DNA of 64,000 nt. Source: Lysinibacillus contaminans (GTDB lineage: Bacteria > Bacillota > Bacilli > Bacillales_A > Planococcaceae). The notes beneath the pieces are model-generated. The model had not been told where the DNA came from and searched no databases. It saw nothing but the letters and a program-made list of their open reading frames with translations. Shown piece after piece: positions 15,260-23,378 of this stretch (its first letter is position 1; every line of letters begins with the position of its first letter). The stretch is from positions 180,416 to 244,415 of the forward strand of contig NZ_LGRV01000001.1 of assembly GCF_001278945.1 (NCBI RefSeq), in the 5' to 3' direction. The position numbers and the translations under genes are program-made.

Positions 15260-15685
15260 TTATTTTGCCATTTTTTCAGCTTTCATTAAATAGAAGCTAG
15301 CACCTGCGATTAAGATGAATGCAGTTAGTGCTAAGAATGGGATCGTGATAAAGCCAAACCAGTTAATGTATTGACCAGTACATGACACCATACCACAGGA
15401 CGGTGCAGACTCTGATAAAAAGCTAATTTTTTGAATGCCGTAATGATAGAGCGATACAGAACCACCCATAATTGCAAATACAGCAGTTGTTAGCGCAATA
15501 CGAGCATTTTTTTGAATAAAAGCAATAGTTGTCATAATAACAATTGGATACATGAAAATTCGTTGAATCCAACACATTTTACAAGGCTCATAGCCACGAA
15601 TTTCAGAAAAATAAAGCGATCCAAACGTTGCAACGATAGACACAATCCAAATGAATAGTAAGCTATTCTCTACTTTTTTAGACAT
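15260..15685 (-). CDS. bdbC: Disulfide oxidoreductase, DsbB/BdbC type
   Basis: A 141-residue, four-helix membrane protein that passes electrons from a thiol-disulfide partner to quinone. Two cysteine pairs are present, CKMC near residue 36 and SCGMVSC near residue 100, as in Bacillus BdbC. ATG 15685 lies 8 nt after AAGGAG; the TTG two codons earlier is less likely. The partner bdbD is not adjacent. In Bacillus the pair supports competence pseudopilus folding and bacteriocin disulfides. Confidence 0.92.
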   Translation of the reverse strand: MSKKVENSLLFIWIVSIVATFGSLYFSEIRGYEPCKMCWIQRIFMYPIVIMTTIAFIQKNARIALTTAVFAIMGGSVSLYHYGIQKISFLSESAPSCGMVSCTGQYINWFGFITIPFLALTAFILIAGASFYLMKAEKMAK

Positions 15686-15875
15686 ATGCAACTCTCCTTA
15701 AGTAATGCATTTACTTGTTCGATTATAGAGGTTTCAAATTTAGAAGTAAATTAATTATGTAGACTGATTTATTATGGTCCATCAAATCAGTCAAAAGTAT
15801 GAATGGCTTTCTCCTTACGAAACAGGCGGGAAGTGATATGATAGAAGTAACAGATGCCGAAGAAGAGGTGTTTTT

Positions 15876-16991
15876 GTGAAAGAAGCAGAACATTCAAATA
15901 TCAGTATTTTAAAAGAAATCGCTGAACTATTAAATGAAGAAACTGAAATTGTCACGATGCTAAAAGGGGCACTCGTGCAATTTTTAAATGGAACGAATTT
16001 TGAAACCGGCTGGATTTTTTTTATTGATGAAAAGGGGCGCTCTGAGCTCGTTGTTCATGAAAATTTGCCAGAGGCGCTTGAACATAGAAGTTGTCACTAT
16101 TTGCAAAAGGGTGGCTGCTGGTGTGTTTCCCGCTATCGCAATGAGGAATTAAAAAAGGCTTCCAATATTATTGAATGCCAGCGCATCGAAAGTGCGATTT
16201 CAGCGAATGTTGGCGACCATGCAGGTATCACACATCATGCAACAGTGCCACTGCAATCGGGGCAAGAACGCTTTGGTGTGCTGAATGTGGCATCGAAGGA
16301 TACCGTACGCTTTTCAGAAGAAGAGCTCGCATTACTTGAGTCGGTGGCTTTTCAAATGGGATCAGCCATTAAGCGTATTTTACTAACGAAGCAAGAACAA
16401 GAAATGGCACTCGTTAAGGAACGAAATCGGTTAGCACGTGATTTACATGACTCTGTGAATCAGTTACTATTTTCTGTTACGTTAACGGCTAGAGCAGGTA
16501 TTGAAATGAGCGAGGATCCTGATGTAAAGGAAACGTTTAAAGAGATTCAGCATTTAACGCAAGATGCCTTAACAGAGATGCGTGCGTTAATTTGGCAACT
16601 ACGTCCAAAGGGCTTGGAAAATGGCTTACTAGAAGCAATTAAAGTGTACGCGGAAATGCTGGGATTGAAATTACAGGTAACGGTTTCGGGTGTTCTGCAA
16701 TTCCCATCACGTATTGAAGAGACACTGTTTCGCGTGGCGCAGGAGGCACTTAATAATGTGCGTCGTCATGCAGGCGTAACGGAAGCTGCCCTTTATATTA
16801 CGGTGACAGCGACTGATATTTTACTCGTGATTCGTGATGAAGGACGAGGGTTTGTCATCGATAAAAATGCCAAGCTATTATCAATGGGTTTACAGTCGAT
16901 TAAAGATCGTGCGAAATCCGTAGGAGGCACGGCTGATTGGGTAAGTGAAATTGGCAAAGGAACGGAATTATTAATCCGTTTGCCGTATTAA
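15876..16991 (+). CDS. GAF-domain sensor histidine kinase (AirS/YhcY-like)
   Basis: A 371-residue cytosolic kinase with no membrane segment. A GAF domain (about 20-170) carries C73, C81, C83 and C101, a C-X7-C-X-C-X17-C pattern close to that described for the [2Fe-2S] oxygen/redox sensor AirS of Staphylococcus aureus. Then come the HisKA_3 dimerisation domain with H191 in RDLHDSVNQLL and an HATPase domain with EEALNNVRRHAG and DEGRGF. GTG 15876 follows AAGAGGTG. The cognate regulator starts 13 bp downstream. Sensing of oxygen or redox state is inferred from the cysteines. Confidence 0.9.
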   Translation: MKEAEHSNISILKEIAELLNEETEIVTMLKGALVQFLNGTNFETGWIFFIDEKGRSELVVHENLPEALEHRSCHYLQKGGCWCVSRYRNEELKKASNIIECQRIESAISANVGDHAGITHHATVPLQSGQERFGVLNVASKDTVRFSEEELALLESVAFQMGSAIKRILLTKQEQEMALVKERNRLARDLHDSVNQLLFSVTLTARAGIEMSEDPDVKETFKEIQHLTQDALTEMRALIWQLRPKGLENGLLEAIKVYAEMLGLKLQVTVSGVLQFPSRIEETLFRVAQEALNNVRRHAGVTEAALYITVTATDILLVIRDEGRGFVIDKNAKLLSMGLQSIKDRAKSVGGTADWVSEIGKGTELLIRLPY

Positions 16992-17004
16992 AGGGGGAAC
17001 TAAA

Positions 17005-17655
17005 ATGATACGTGTATTAATAGCAGACGATCATCATGTGGTCCGTCGAGGATTATTATTTTTCTTAAAAACACAAAAAGATATTGAGGTAGTTGGTGAG
17101 GCGAAGAATGGTTTAGAAGCAATCGAACTAGCGGAAAGCGTACAGCCAGATATTATTTTAATGGATTTAGTGATGCCAGAGATGGATGGCATTCAAGCAA
17201 CGAAGCGCATTAAAGCAAAATTTCCTCATATCGAAATATTAATGCTGACGAGTTTTTCCGATAGAGACCACGTCGTACCAGCGATGGAGGCAGGTGCAGC
17301 AGGCTATCAGCTAAAGGATATTGAACCAGACGAACTTGTATTATCAATCCGACGAATTATGCGCGGCGAAAATACAATTCACCCTGAAGCGACAACGACA
17401 CTCGAACAAAATCGCGAGGAAGCAGAAAATGCACCGCATAATATAAATCCGTTAACACCTCGTGAGCAGGATGTATTAGCTGAACTAACAAAGGGCAAAA
17501 GTAATCGTGAGATTGCCTCTTCATTATTCGTTACTGAAAAAACAGTGAAAACACATATATCGAATATTTTTACAAAGTTGCAAGTACAGGATCGCACGCA
17601 GGCTGCTTTGTATGCGGTGAAGCATGGGTTGACAGAGGGAAGCGGCATAGCGTAA
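17005..17655 (+). CDS. NarL/LuxR-family response regulator (AirR/YhcZ-like)
   Basis: A 216-residue partner of the kinase just upstream. The receiver domain has acidic DD at 8-9, phosphoacceptor D54 in ILMDLVMPEMDG and the conserved Lys in YQLKD. A LuxR-type helix-turn-helix (LTPREQDVLAELTKGKSNREIASSLFVTEKTVKTH) follows. In S. aureus and B. subtilis related pairs control respiration-linked genes; targets here are unknown. A long terminator ends the operon. Confidence 0.94.
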   Translation: MIRVLIADDHHVVRRGLLFFLKTQKDIEVVGEAKNGLEAIELAESVQPDIILMDLVMPEMDGIQATKRIKAKFPHIEILMLTSFSDRDHVVPAMEAGAAGYQLKDIEPDELVLSIRRIMRGENTIHPEATTTLEQNREEAENAPHNINPLTPREQDVLAELTKGKSNREIASSLFVTEKTVKTHISNIFTKLQVQDRTQAALYAVKHGLTEGSGIA

Positions 17656-17679
17656 TTGACCTAATAGAATCAGATAAGT

Positions 17680-17746
17680 AAAAACACCTTTCGTTGAATA
17701 GCGGGTATAGCTACATACCTAAAATCAACGAAAAGTGTTTTTTTTA
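17680..17746 (+). terminator. Terminator of the two-component operon
   Basis: AAAACACCTTTCGTTGA pairs with TCAACGAAAAGTGTTTT around a 27-nt loop and runs into eight T. Confidence 0.8.
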
Positions 17747-17800
17747 TGTGTTTCAGATTATAGGGTCAGTTTTCTGGTAGGAAGCTTGTTTTCGTTTGGT

Positions 17801-18691
17801 TTAATCGCTTGTTGGAGGGATTTCCCCAACATGTGGCTCGATATGCACGAACACATGACAAAATCGGTTTTCTCGCATGACGGTATGTTCAATTACCTCT
17901 GTAATGCGGTGGCTTTCATAGACGTTTAAATAGGGATTCACCGTTACTGTAACATCGATAAAATACATATTGCCGTGTGCACGCCCTTTGAAATCCAGAA
18001 GTTCAATGACACCTTCAACATTGCGGATTAACACAGATAACGTTTCAACTTCTTCAATATCAAAGGCATCTGTTAAGCTTTGAACCGCTTCCCAAAATAT
18101 CTCCACGGCTGTTTTCATAATAAGAAATGCGACGACTAAGGCAGTAAGTGAATCAATTATTGGGAGGCCAAAAATAGCGCCGAAAATCCCAATAGCTGTA
18201 CCGACACTAACGAGCGCATCCGAGCGATTATCATAAGCAGCGGCTTTGACGGCAGCACTGCGAATTTTTTTCGCTAATGCTAAATTGTAACGATAGACAG
18301 CATACATAATGGCTCCACTGCCAATGGCAACGTAAGCTGTAAGAAGCGATGGTGTTGTGCCAGTTGGTTCCCATAAACTTTTGAGGGAATTAACAAGTAC
18401 CTGTAAACCAACGATTAGCATGATAAACGAGGCAACGAGAGAAGCGACTGTTTCTGCACGTAAATGCCCATACTGGTGATTAGAATCAGGTGGCTTTTGC
18501 GAAATACGAAGACCGATGAGGACAGCAATTGACGCAATAATGTCAGTAGTATTATTGAGTCCATCCGCTTTTAATGCCTCTGATGTACCGATATATCCGA
18601 TTGTAAGCTTTGTTGAGCTCAGTAATAAATATGTACCAATGGACAACCAAGCGCCTTTTTCCCCTTGACGTAAATTTGTATACAGCTCCAT
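17801..18691 (-). CDS. Cation diffusion facilitator (CDF) exporter
   Basis: A 296-residue proton-coupled divalent metal exporter. Six membrane helices occupy the first two thirds, with DGLNNTTDI in helix 2 and YDNRSDALVS in helix 5 as metal-site motifs, followed by a cytoplasmic dimerisation domain. The DNRSDA form resembles the Mn-exporting MneP/MneS group of B. subtilis, so Mn(II) is a reasonable guess; Fe, Zn or Co cannot be excluded. ATG 18691 lies behind GAGGAGG. No riboswitch is evident upstream. The neighbouring CNNM-type gene may also handle divalent cations. Confidence 0.9.
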   Translation of the reverse strand: MELYTNLRQGEKGAWLSIGTYLLLSSTKLTIGYIGTSEALKADGLNNTTDIIASIAVLIGLRISQKPPDSNHQYGHLRAETVASLVASFIMLIVGLQVLVNSLKSLWEPTGTTPSLLTAYVAIGSGAIMYAVYRYNLALAKKIRSAAVKAAAYDNRSDALVSVGTAIGIFGAIFGLPIIDSLTALVVAFLIMKTAVEIFWEAVQSLTDAFDIEEVETLSVLIRNVEGVIELLDFKGRAHGNMYFIDVTVTVNPYLNVYESHRITEVIEHTVMRENRFCHVFVHIEPHVGEIPPTSD

Positions 18692-18724
18692 TTTGTTTCC
18701 TCCTCGCAAAACTTTCGGACATTA

Positions 18725-18756
18725 GAAAACGACCCCCTTATATGAAAGGGAGTCGC
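18725..18756 (-). terminator. Terminator of the CNNM/CBS gene
   Basis: GCGACTCCCTT pairs with AAGGGGGTCGT and continues into TTTTC on the minus strand. Confidence 0.75.
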
Positions 18757-18773
18757 TTTAGCATGTATTTTAT

Positions 18774-20120
18774 TTAGACTTTTAATTCCTCGTTCGCTAA
18801 ATCAAGTTCAGGTAATTTCAGAACTTCTAAGTATAAAATATGGTGACCGTCTGATTCTTTAACAGTAAATTCATGGCCTTGTGCTTCAATGCTATCACCT
18901 TCAAGAGCATCAAAACGTTTTGTCATGAACCAACCGCCAATTGTATCGATATCATCATCTTCTATGTCAGTACCAAGCATATCATTCACATTTTCTAACA
19001 GCATTTTCGCATCTAAAATATAATGATTATCTGCAATTTCTTGTACTTCAGGAATTTCATCATCATCGAATTCATCTTGGATGTCACCGATGATTTCTTC
19101 GATAATATCCTCAATTGTTACTAAACCGGATGTTCCACCATACTCATCCATTAAAATGGCCATATGAATACGCTCACGTTGTATTTTTAGTAATAGATCG
19201 TTAATTTGCATTGTTTCCATGACACGAATAATCGGCTGCATATAATCAAGTACGGGTTTATCACCGTTTGCAGGGTCTTTAATGTAAGCAGTTAATAAAT
19301 GCTTCATGTTCACTAAACCGATAATATGGTCCTTGTCGCCATCAATAATTGGGTAGCGTGTATATTGCTCAACACCCATAAAATCGAAGACTTCTTTAAT
19401 CGTTAGCTCTTTGTCGATACCAACGATTTCAGTACGTGGTACCATGATTTCTTTTGCAAGACGATCAGAAAACGCAAAGATACTGTTTACGTATTCATAT
19501 TCTGAATTATTAATTTCTCCACCCTTTAAACTATCCGATAAGATCATACGTAGCTCTTCTTCTGTGTGTGCTACGTCTGATTCTCCCATCATCTTTAAGC
19601 CGAACAAACCTGTTAAAGCACGTGCTGAGCCATTTAATAATTTAATGATTGGATACGTAACGGTATGGAATAAAATTAATGGGCCAGAAAATTTTAATGT
19701 TACTAATTCTGCTTTTTGGATGGCTAAAGTTTTTGGCGCCAATTCCCCAATAACGACATGCATAAACGTTACAAGTGAGAATGCAATAATAAATGAAAAT
19801 ATAGATGAGACACTACCAGGTAGATTTAAAAGCTCAAATAATGGGTGTAAAATAATTTCAAATGTAGGTTCACCCAACCAACCAAGGCCAAGTGCAGTAA
19901 TCGTAATACCTAACTGACAGGCAGATAAGTATTCATCTAAATTTGAAACCACTTTTTTTGCTTTTTTTGAATTTCTAACACCTTCAGCAACAAGCTGATC
20001 GATACGTGTAGCTCTCACTTTAACTATTGCAAACTCCGTTGCAACGAAAAATCCTGTCATAATAATAAGAAGGGCGAATGCCGCCAACCTTATGGTTATC
20101 TCCAATATGTCTCCGTCCAA
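18774..20120 (-). CDS. CNNM/CBS-pair membrane protein (HlyC/CorC family)
   Basis: A 448-residue protein with a four-helix CNNM domain (about 1-190), two CBS repeats (about 215-340, including VPRTEIVGIDKEL and LMDEYGGTSGLVTIEDIIEEI), and a C-terminal CorC_HlyC domain. Relatives such as B. subtilis YhdP (MpfA) protect against high magnesium, probably as exporters. The start is TTG 20120 behind GAGGAA. A much stronger AGGAGGTG at about 40 bp upstream serves a different frame (see findings). It has its own promoter at 20214-20241. Confidence 0.9.
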   Translation of the reverse strand: MDGDILEITIRLAAFALLIIMTGFFVATEFAIVKVRATRIDQLVAEGVRNSKKAKKVVSNLDEYLSACQLGITITALGLGWLGEPTFEIILHPLFELLNLPGSVSSIFSFIIAFSLVTFMHVVIGELAPKTLAIQKAELVTLKFSGPLILFHTVTYPIIKLLNGSARALTGLFGLKMMGESDVAHTEEELRMILSDSLKGGEINNSEYEYVNSIFAFSDRLAKEIMVPRTEIVGIDKELTIKEVFDFMGVEQYTRYPIIDGDKDHIIGLVNMKHLLTAYIKDPANGDKPVLDYMQPIIRVMETMQINDLLLKIQRERIHMAILMDEYGGTSGLVTIEDIIEEIIGDIQDEFDDDEIPEVQEIADNHYILDAKMLLENVNDMLGTDIEDDDIDTIGGWFMTKRFDALEGDSIEAQGHEFTVKESDGHHILYLEVLKLPELDLANEELKV

Positions 20121-20213
20121 ATAATTCCTCTGTTCCCGCCCAAATGAGGGAAGTAAACAAAGTGTACACCTCCTATGATTTTAAAAATTGTTGGATGTTT
20201 CAATCATAAGTTA

Positions 20214-20241
20214 TTTATAGGGAAAACACAAATATTGACAA
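20214..20241 (-). promoter_or_regulatory. Promoter of the CNNM/CBS gene
   Basis: TTGTCA and TATAAA are separated by 16 bp on the minus strand, giving a 5' leader of roughly 85 nt before the TTG start. Confidence 0.65.
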
Positions 20242-20328
20242 CCCATTTATTAACGTGTTCGTATAAAGGAAGGCATTTTAAAAAAAATTTATTTCCAGAC
20301 GGCAAATGATTGAAAATCAAAAAACTAT

Positions 20329-20445
20329 ATGCTACCTTTAAAAGGATTGAGGATAGTTTGTTTAAAGAAAGAAGCATTTATATCTCAAATAATACGACAC
20401 GTCAAAAATCTCAAGAGAGCTTTACTTGCTGATTTTTTTAAATGA
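20329..20445 (+). CDS. Doubtful 38-codon open frame
   Basis: An ATG-started frame encodes a basic peptide ending IIRHVKNLKRALLADFFK. It lacks a good ribosome site. It fills the otherwise empty stretch between the CNNM gene promoter and the terminator at 20468. It may be a small gene, the tail of a lost gene, or chance. Apart from it and the promoter I see nothing in 20121-20460. Confidence 0.2.
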   Translation: MLPLKGLRIVCLKKEAFISQIIRHVKNLKRALLADFFK

Positions 20446-20467
20446 ATTATTTTCTATATGCAACGAA

Positions 20468-20507
20468 TAAAGGTTATCTCAAAATTATTTTGAGATAACC
20501 TTTTTTC
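20468..20507. terminator. Bidirectional terminator
   Basis: A perfect 17-bp stem (AAAGGTTATCTCAAAAT / ATTTTGAGATAACCTTT) with T runs, just after the stop of the gene at 20512-20928. Confidence 0.88.
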
Positions 20508-20511
20508 TTTT

Positions 20512-20928
20512 TTACTGATTGAAACGTAATTTTAAGCAAGCTTTTTCTAAATCATGAAGCGTTTCTTTAAGTGGAACTTCTTCTGTAAATTTTGAAATGA
20601 TGATTGGTGCTTTTTCTGTTAAGCCTTGCTGTGTTAAAACATAATTTTGGCTTTTGTATGATATGTATAAATTCTTTCCTGAGCGTTTGCCCATCGATAT
20701 GCTTGTTTGTGTTTCAAAAAGTGCTTTCAATTGGTTACAGTATTCGTTGTAAAAGTTACCACTGAACCCAGAAAGCATTTCAAATTCTTTACTAGTCAAA
20801 GGACCTGATTCATCTATTAATTCGGAAATTTTATCGGAGAATTCCGAAAAATGTTCTTTTACTTTAGCCCGAATTAAAGCTTTTGAATTATAGTTATTTA
20901 ACTCACTCGACAATACGACTTTATTCAT
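20512..20928 (-). CDS. Hypothetical protein (138 aa)
   Basis: A soluble, mixed helical protein with a central KRSGKNLYISYKSQNYVLTQQG strand region and no cysteine, signal peptide or membrane segment. I do not recognise it. GGGGGC about 10 nt before the ATG is an acceptable ribosome site, and the gene ends at a strong terminator. It is a single-gene unit between the CNNM gene and the repeat element at 21115. The EFEMLSGFSGNFYNEYCNQL part might be a small helical DNA-binding fold, but no family can be named. Confidence 0.65.
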   Translation of the reverse strand: MNKVVLSSELNNYNSKALIRAKVKEHFSEFSDKISELIDESGPLTSKEFEMLSGFSGNFYNEYCNQLKALFETQTSISMGKRSGKNLYISYKSQNYVLTQQGLTEKAPIIISKFTEEVPLKETLHDLEKACLKLRFNQ

Positions 20929-21114
20929 TTAGAAATTGCCCCCTGCATAAAAACATTTAATATTAGTTAATATTTATTAAATGTATAAGAAAAATACAAA
21001 AATATCAATATAAATAAGTTTAATTTAAAAAGAATTATTTGAATTTATAGTAAAATATATATATGTATATTATTTTGCTTGAAATATAAAAAGAGGCTTT
21101 TTACTATAACTTGA

Positions 21115-21244
21115 GGTTGATTTCCGTTCCGGCTGTGCACTTTCCGGGGGCGTCCGATGAGCCGCTTCGGGGCAACAGATGTTTTTTGTAGCGAAAGGCG
21201 AATGCCGTCAGCTACACTCGCCCAGCCTCCACTCCAATCAACAA
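21115..21244. repeat. GC-rich intergenic repeat element
   Basis: About 130 bp of GC-rich DNA in a very AT-rich spacer, with inverted ends GGTTGATT (21115-21122) and AATCAAC (21236-21242). The opening GTTGATTTCCGTTCCGGC recurs with two changes at 29031-29048. It looks like the small interspersed repeat common between genes in Bacillaceae and Planococcaceae (TTGATT-CCGTTCC ... CTCCAATCAAC ends, from memory). The open frame across it on the minus strand is not a gene. The rest of 20929-21306 is AT-rich and shows nothing else. Confidence 0.7.
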
Positions 21245-21306
21245 GCATTCTAAGATTAATATCCTTTAATCAAATGTCATTCCTGACTTTTGGTGATAAA
21301 CCTTTA

Positions 21307-21510
21307 TTAATCGTAAATGTGAAATAGCATGAGATCGTGAATCAGTTTTTTTACATCTTCTTCATCGGATGGAATAGGACCAATCCATTGGATAGAGCCG
21401 TCTTTTAAATATTCGGCAGCGTATCGTTCACGTTGATAAAAGAAGGAAATTGTCCAGCCAGGTAATTGTGTATTTTCAAATAATGGTTTAAAGCTAAAAT
21501 GTTGAATCAT
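21307..21510 (-). CDS. yheE: YheE-family small protein
   Basis: A 67-residue protein of unknown function. The pattern MIQHFSFKPLFENTQLPGW, then SFFYQRERYAAEYLKDGSI and LMLFHIYD, matches B. subtilis YheE (DUF5342) as I recall it. ATG 21510 follows GGAG at 7 nt; a frame 12 codons longer is less likely. It is divergent from yheB, as expected from the conserved yheE/yheB/yheA neighbourhood. Confidence 0.82.
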   Translation of the reverse strand: MIQHFSFKPLFENTQLPGWTISFFYQRERYAAEYLKDGSIQWIGPIPSDEEDVKKLIHDLMLFHIYD

Positions 21511-21600
21511 TTGCATACTCCATTCTTGAATGTATTTATTTATCATTATTCAAGGATAGCGGTAAATTTGCAACTAGACATTTTATTATGGGGGATTTCT

Positions 21601-21629
21601 TTCACGAAATTTCACGGCTCTGCTATAAT
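21601..21629 (+). promoter_or_regulatory. yheB-yheA promoter
   Basis: TTCACG and a perfect TATAAT are spaced by 17 bp, about 70 bp before the yheB start. Confidence 0.65.
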
Positions 21630-21699
21630 AAGTGCAAAGAGCATATTCTGAAATTTTGGAACGTGCCAAGATGAATTCGATTGAAATGAGAGGGAGCTA

Positions 21700-22842
21700 A
21701 TGGATAATTTTCTAGTAACATTACTATTTATGGCAGTTATCGGTGCAATAATAGGTGGAGTAACGAATCACCTCGCGATTAAAATGCTATTTCGTCCACA
21801 TGAAGCTATATATATTAAAAATTGGCGGGTGCCATTTACACCTGGGCTGATTCCGAAGCGACGTGATGAATTAGCAAACCAACTTGGATTAACAGTTGTA
21901 AATTACTTATTAACGCCTGAAACATTTAGAAAGAAATTTTTCTCGAAAGATATCCAAGAAAAAGTTGAACAGTTTGCACAAGTTAAAATTGAGGAAACGA
22001 TTTTTACGAATGATAAAACGATTCAGGATTGGTTGGATTTAGCTGGGTTTTCTCATGTACCGATGACCATTGAGCAAAAAGTAGAGAGTATCGTTGCAGG
22101 ACAATTTGAATCGTTGAAAAATACATTATCCACGAAGTCCATTCGTACACTGTTATCAGCGGATATTCAAGAAACAATCGATGCTAAAATTCCGGTAGTA
22201 GTTGGTCATATTTTAGAAAAGGGTGAGGATTATTTTTTATCCCCTGAAGGCGAAATGACAATTAAGGCAATGATGGATGATTTCTTATCATCGAAGGGGT
22301 CCCTTGGTGGCATGATCAATATGTTTTTAGGCGATTCCTCGTCACTGGTGAGTAAGGTGCAACGTGAGCTTGTGAAGTTTTTACAGTCACCAGGTACCAC
22401 TGAATTATTAACAAAAATTTTCGTTCAGGAATGGGATAAATTAAAGGACCGTCCAGTAATAGATTTCTTAGAAGATATCCAATTTGAACCGATTTTAGTT
22501 AATTTACAAAGCTATGTAAAAGAGCAATTAGCAGTAGCGGAGCGTTTAAATCATCCGATTGCGTATTATTGGCCAGAGGGTAGCACATGGATGAAGGAAA
22601 GCGTTGTGCCTCGACTAATCGAAAAAGCATTTATACAAGCTGAAGCGAAACTAGAAGATGTATTGAAACGATTAAATTTAAAGGAAGTTGTGCGTGAGCA
22701 GGTCGATTCTTTCCCAGTTTCGAAACTAGAAGAGCTAGTACTCGGTATTTCGCAGCGTGAATTTAAAATGATTACAGTACTTGGTGCGGTACTCGGTGGT
22801 TTAATCGGTATTGTACAAGGCTTAATCGTTAATTTAATGTAA
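21700..22842 (+). CDS. yheB: DUF445 membrane protein YheB
   Basis: A 380-residue DUF445 protein with a hydrophobic helix at each end (FLVTLLFMAVIGAIIGGVTN and MITVLGAVLGGLIGIVQGLI) and a long cytoplasmic helical middle. The N-terminal NHLAIKMLFRPHEA and PFTPGLIPKRR motifs are signatures of the family. In B. subtilis YheB is sporulation-associated by location but has no defined biochemical role. ATG 21700 lies after GAGAGGGAG. yheA follows 16 bp later in the same operon. Confidence 0.92.
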   Translation: MDNFLVTLLFMAVIGAIIGGVTNHLAIKMLFRPHEAIYIKNWRVPFTPGLIPKRRDELANQLGLTVVNYLLTPETFRKKFFSKDIQEKVEQFAQVKIEETIFTNDKTIQDWLDLAGFSHVPMTIEQKVESIVAGQFESLKNTLSTKSIRTLLSADIQETIDAKIPVVVGHILEKGEDYFLSPEGEMTIKAMMDDFLSSKGSLGGMINMFLGDSSSLVSKVQRELVKFLQSPGTTELLTKIFVQEWDKLKDRPVIDFLEDIQFEPILVNLQSYVKEQLAVAERLNHPIAYYWPEGSTWMKESVVPRLIEKAFIQAEAKLEDVLKRLNLKEVVREQVDSFPVSKLEELVLGISQREFKMITVLGAVLGGLIGIVQGLIVNLM

Positions 22843-22858
22843 AAAGGAGAATGTGATT

Positions 22859-23203
22859 ATGATTAATATTTATAATGAAATTAATGCGTTAGAGGCGACA
22901 TTCCGTAAAACAGAGGAATTTGAGGCATTACAAGAAGCGGTTGCAGTCGTGAAAGCGGATGAAGATGCACTAAAGCTATTCCAAAACTTCCGTAAAGTAC
23001 AAATGAATTTACAAGAAAAGCAAATGGCTGGTGAAGAATTGCAAGAGGATGAACTTGTCTATGCACAAAAAACAGCACAGCTTGCGCAACAAAATGAAAA
23101 AATCTTAGCGATGCTTGAGGCAGAAATGAAGTTAAGCTCAGTTATTGAAGAAGTGAACCGTATTTTAGTAAAACCTGTGCAAGCGTTGTATGAAGGCATT
23201 TAG
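22859..23203 (+). CDS. yheA: YlbF/YmcA-family protein YheA
   Basis: A 114-residue all-helical protein of the YlbF/YmcA group. LFQNFRKVQMNLQEKQMAGEE and the MKLSSVIEEVNRILVKPVQALYE tail align with B. subtilis YheA. YlbF and YmcA form a complex that influences RNase Y, but YheA itself is uncharacterised. ATG 22859 is 9 nt from GGAG; GTG 22853 is too close to it. Second gene of the yheB operon. Confidence 0.9.
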   Translation: MINIYNEINALEATFRKTEEFEALQEAVAVVKADEDALKLFQNFRKVQMNLQEKQMAGEELQEDELVYAQKTAQLAQQNEKILAMLEAEMKLSSVIEEVNRILVKPVQALYEGI

Positions 23204-23239
23204 TTTGCACTTTAGTTGAATGTTCTACAAAAAAATTAT

Positions 23240-23299
23240 AAAGAACAGGTGTCTATAAGCCAAAGTGATGGTTTAGAAGGCACCTGTTCTTGATTGTTT
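23240..23299 (+). terminator. yheB-yheA terminator
   Basis: AAGAACAGGTG and CACCTGTTCTT form an 11-bp stem with a long loop. The trailing T run is weak. Confidence 0.6.
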
Positions 23300-23378
23300 A
23301 GATGTACTTTCATAGATCCAATATACATTGGAGAAACTAATATTAACGCGTAGATTTACTGGTGTAGGAGGCTTGATG

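Noticed and set aside
19411..19917. 168-codon open frame opposite the CNNM/CBS gene
   Set aside because: Antisense shadow; no ribosome site and no recognisable domain.
21045..21248. 67-codon open frame on the minus strand across the intergenic repeat
   Set aside because: It lies exactly over the repeat element, has no ribosome site, and its composition reflects the GC-rich repeat.
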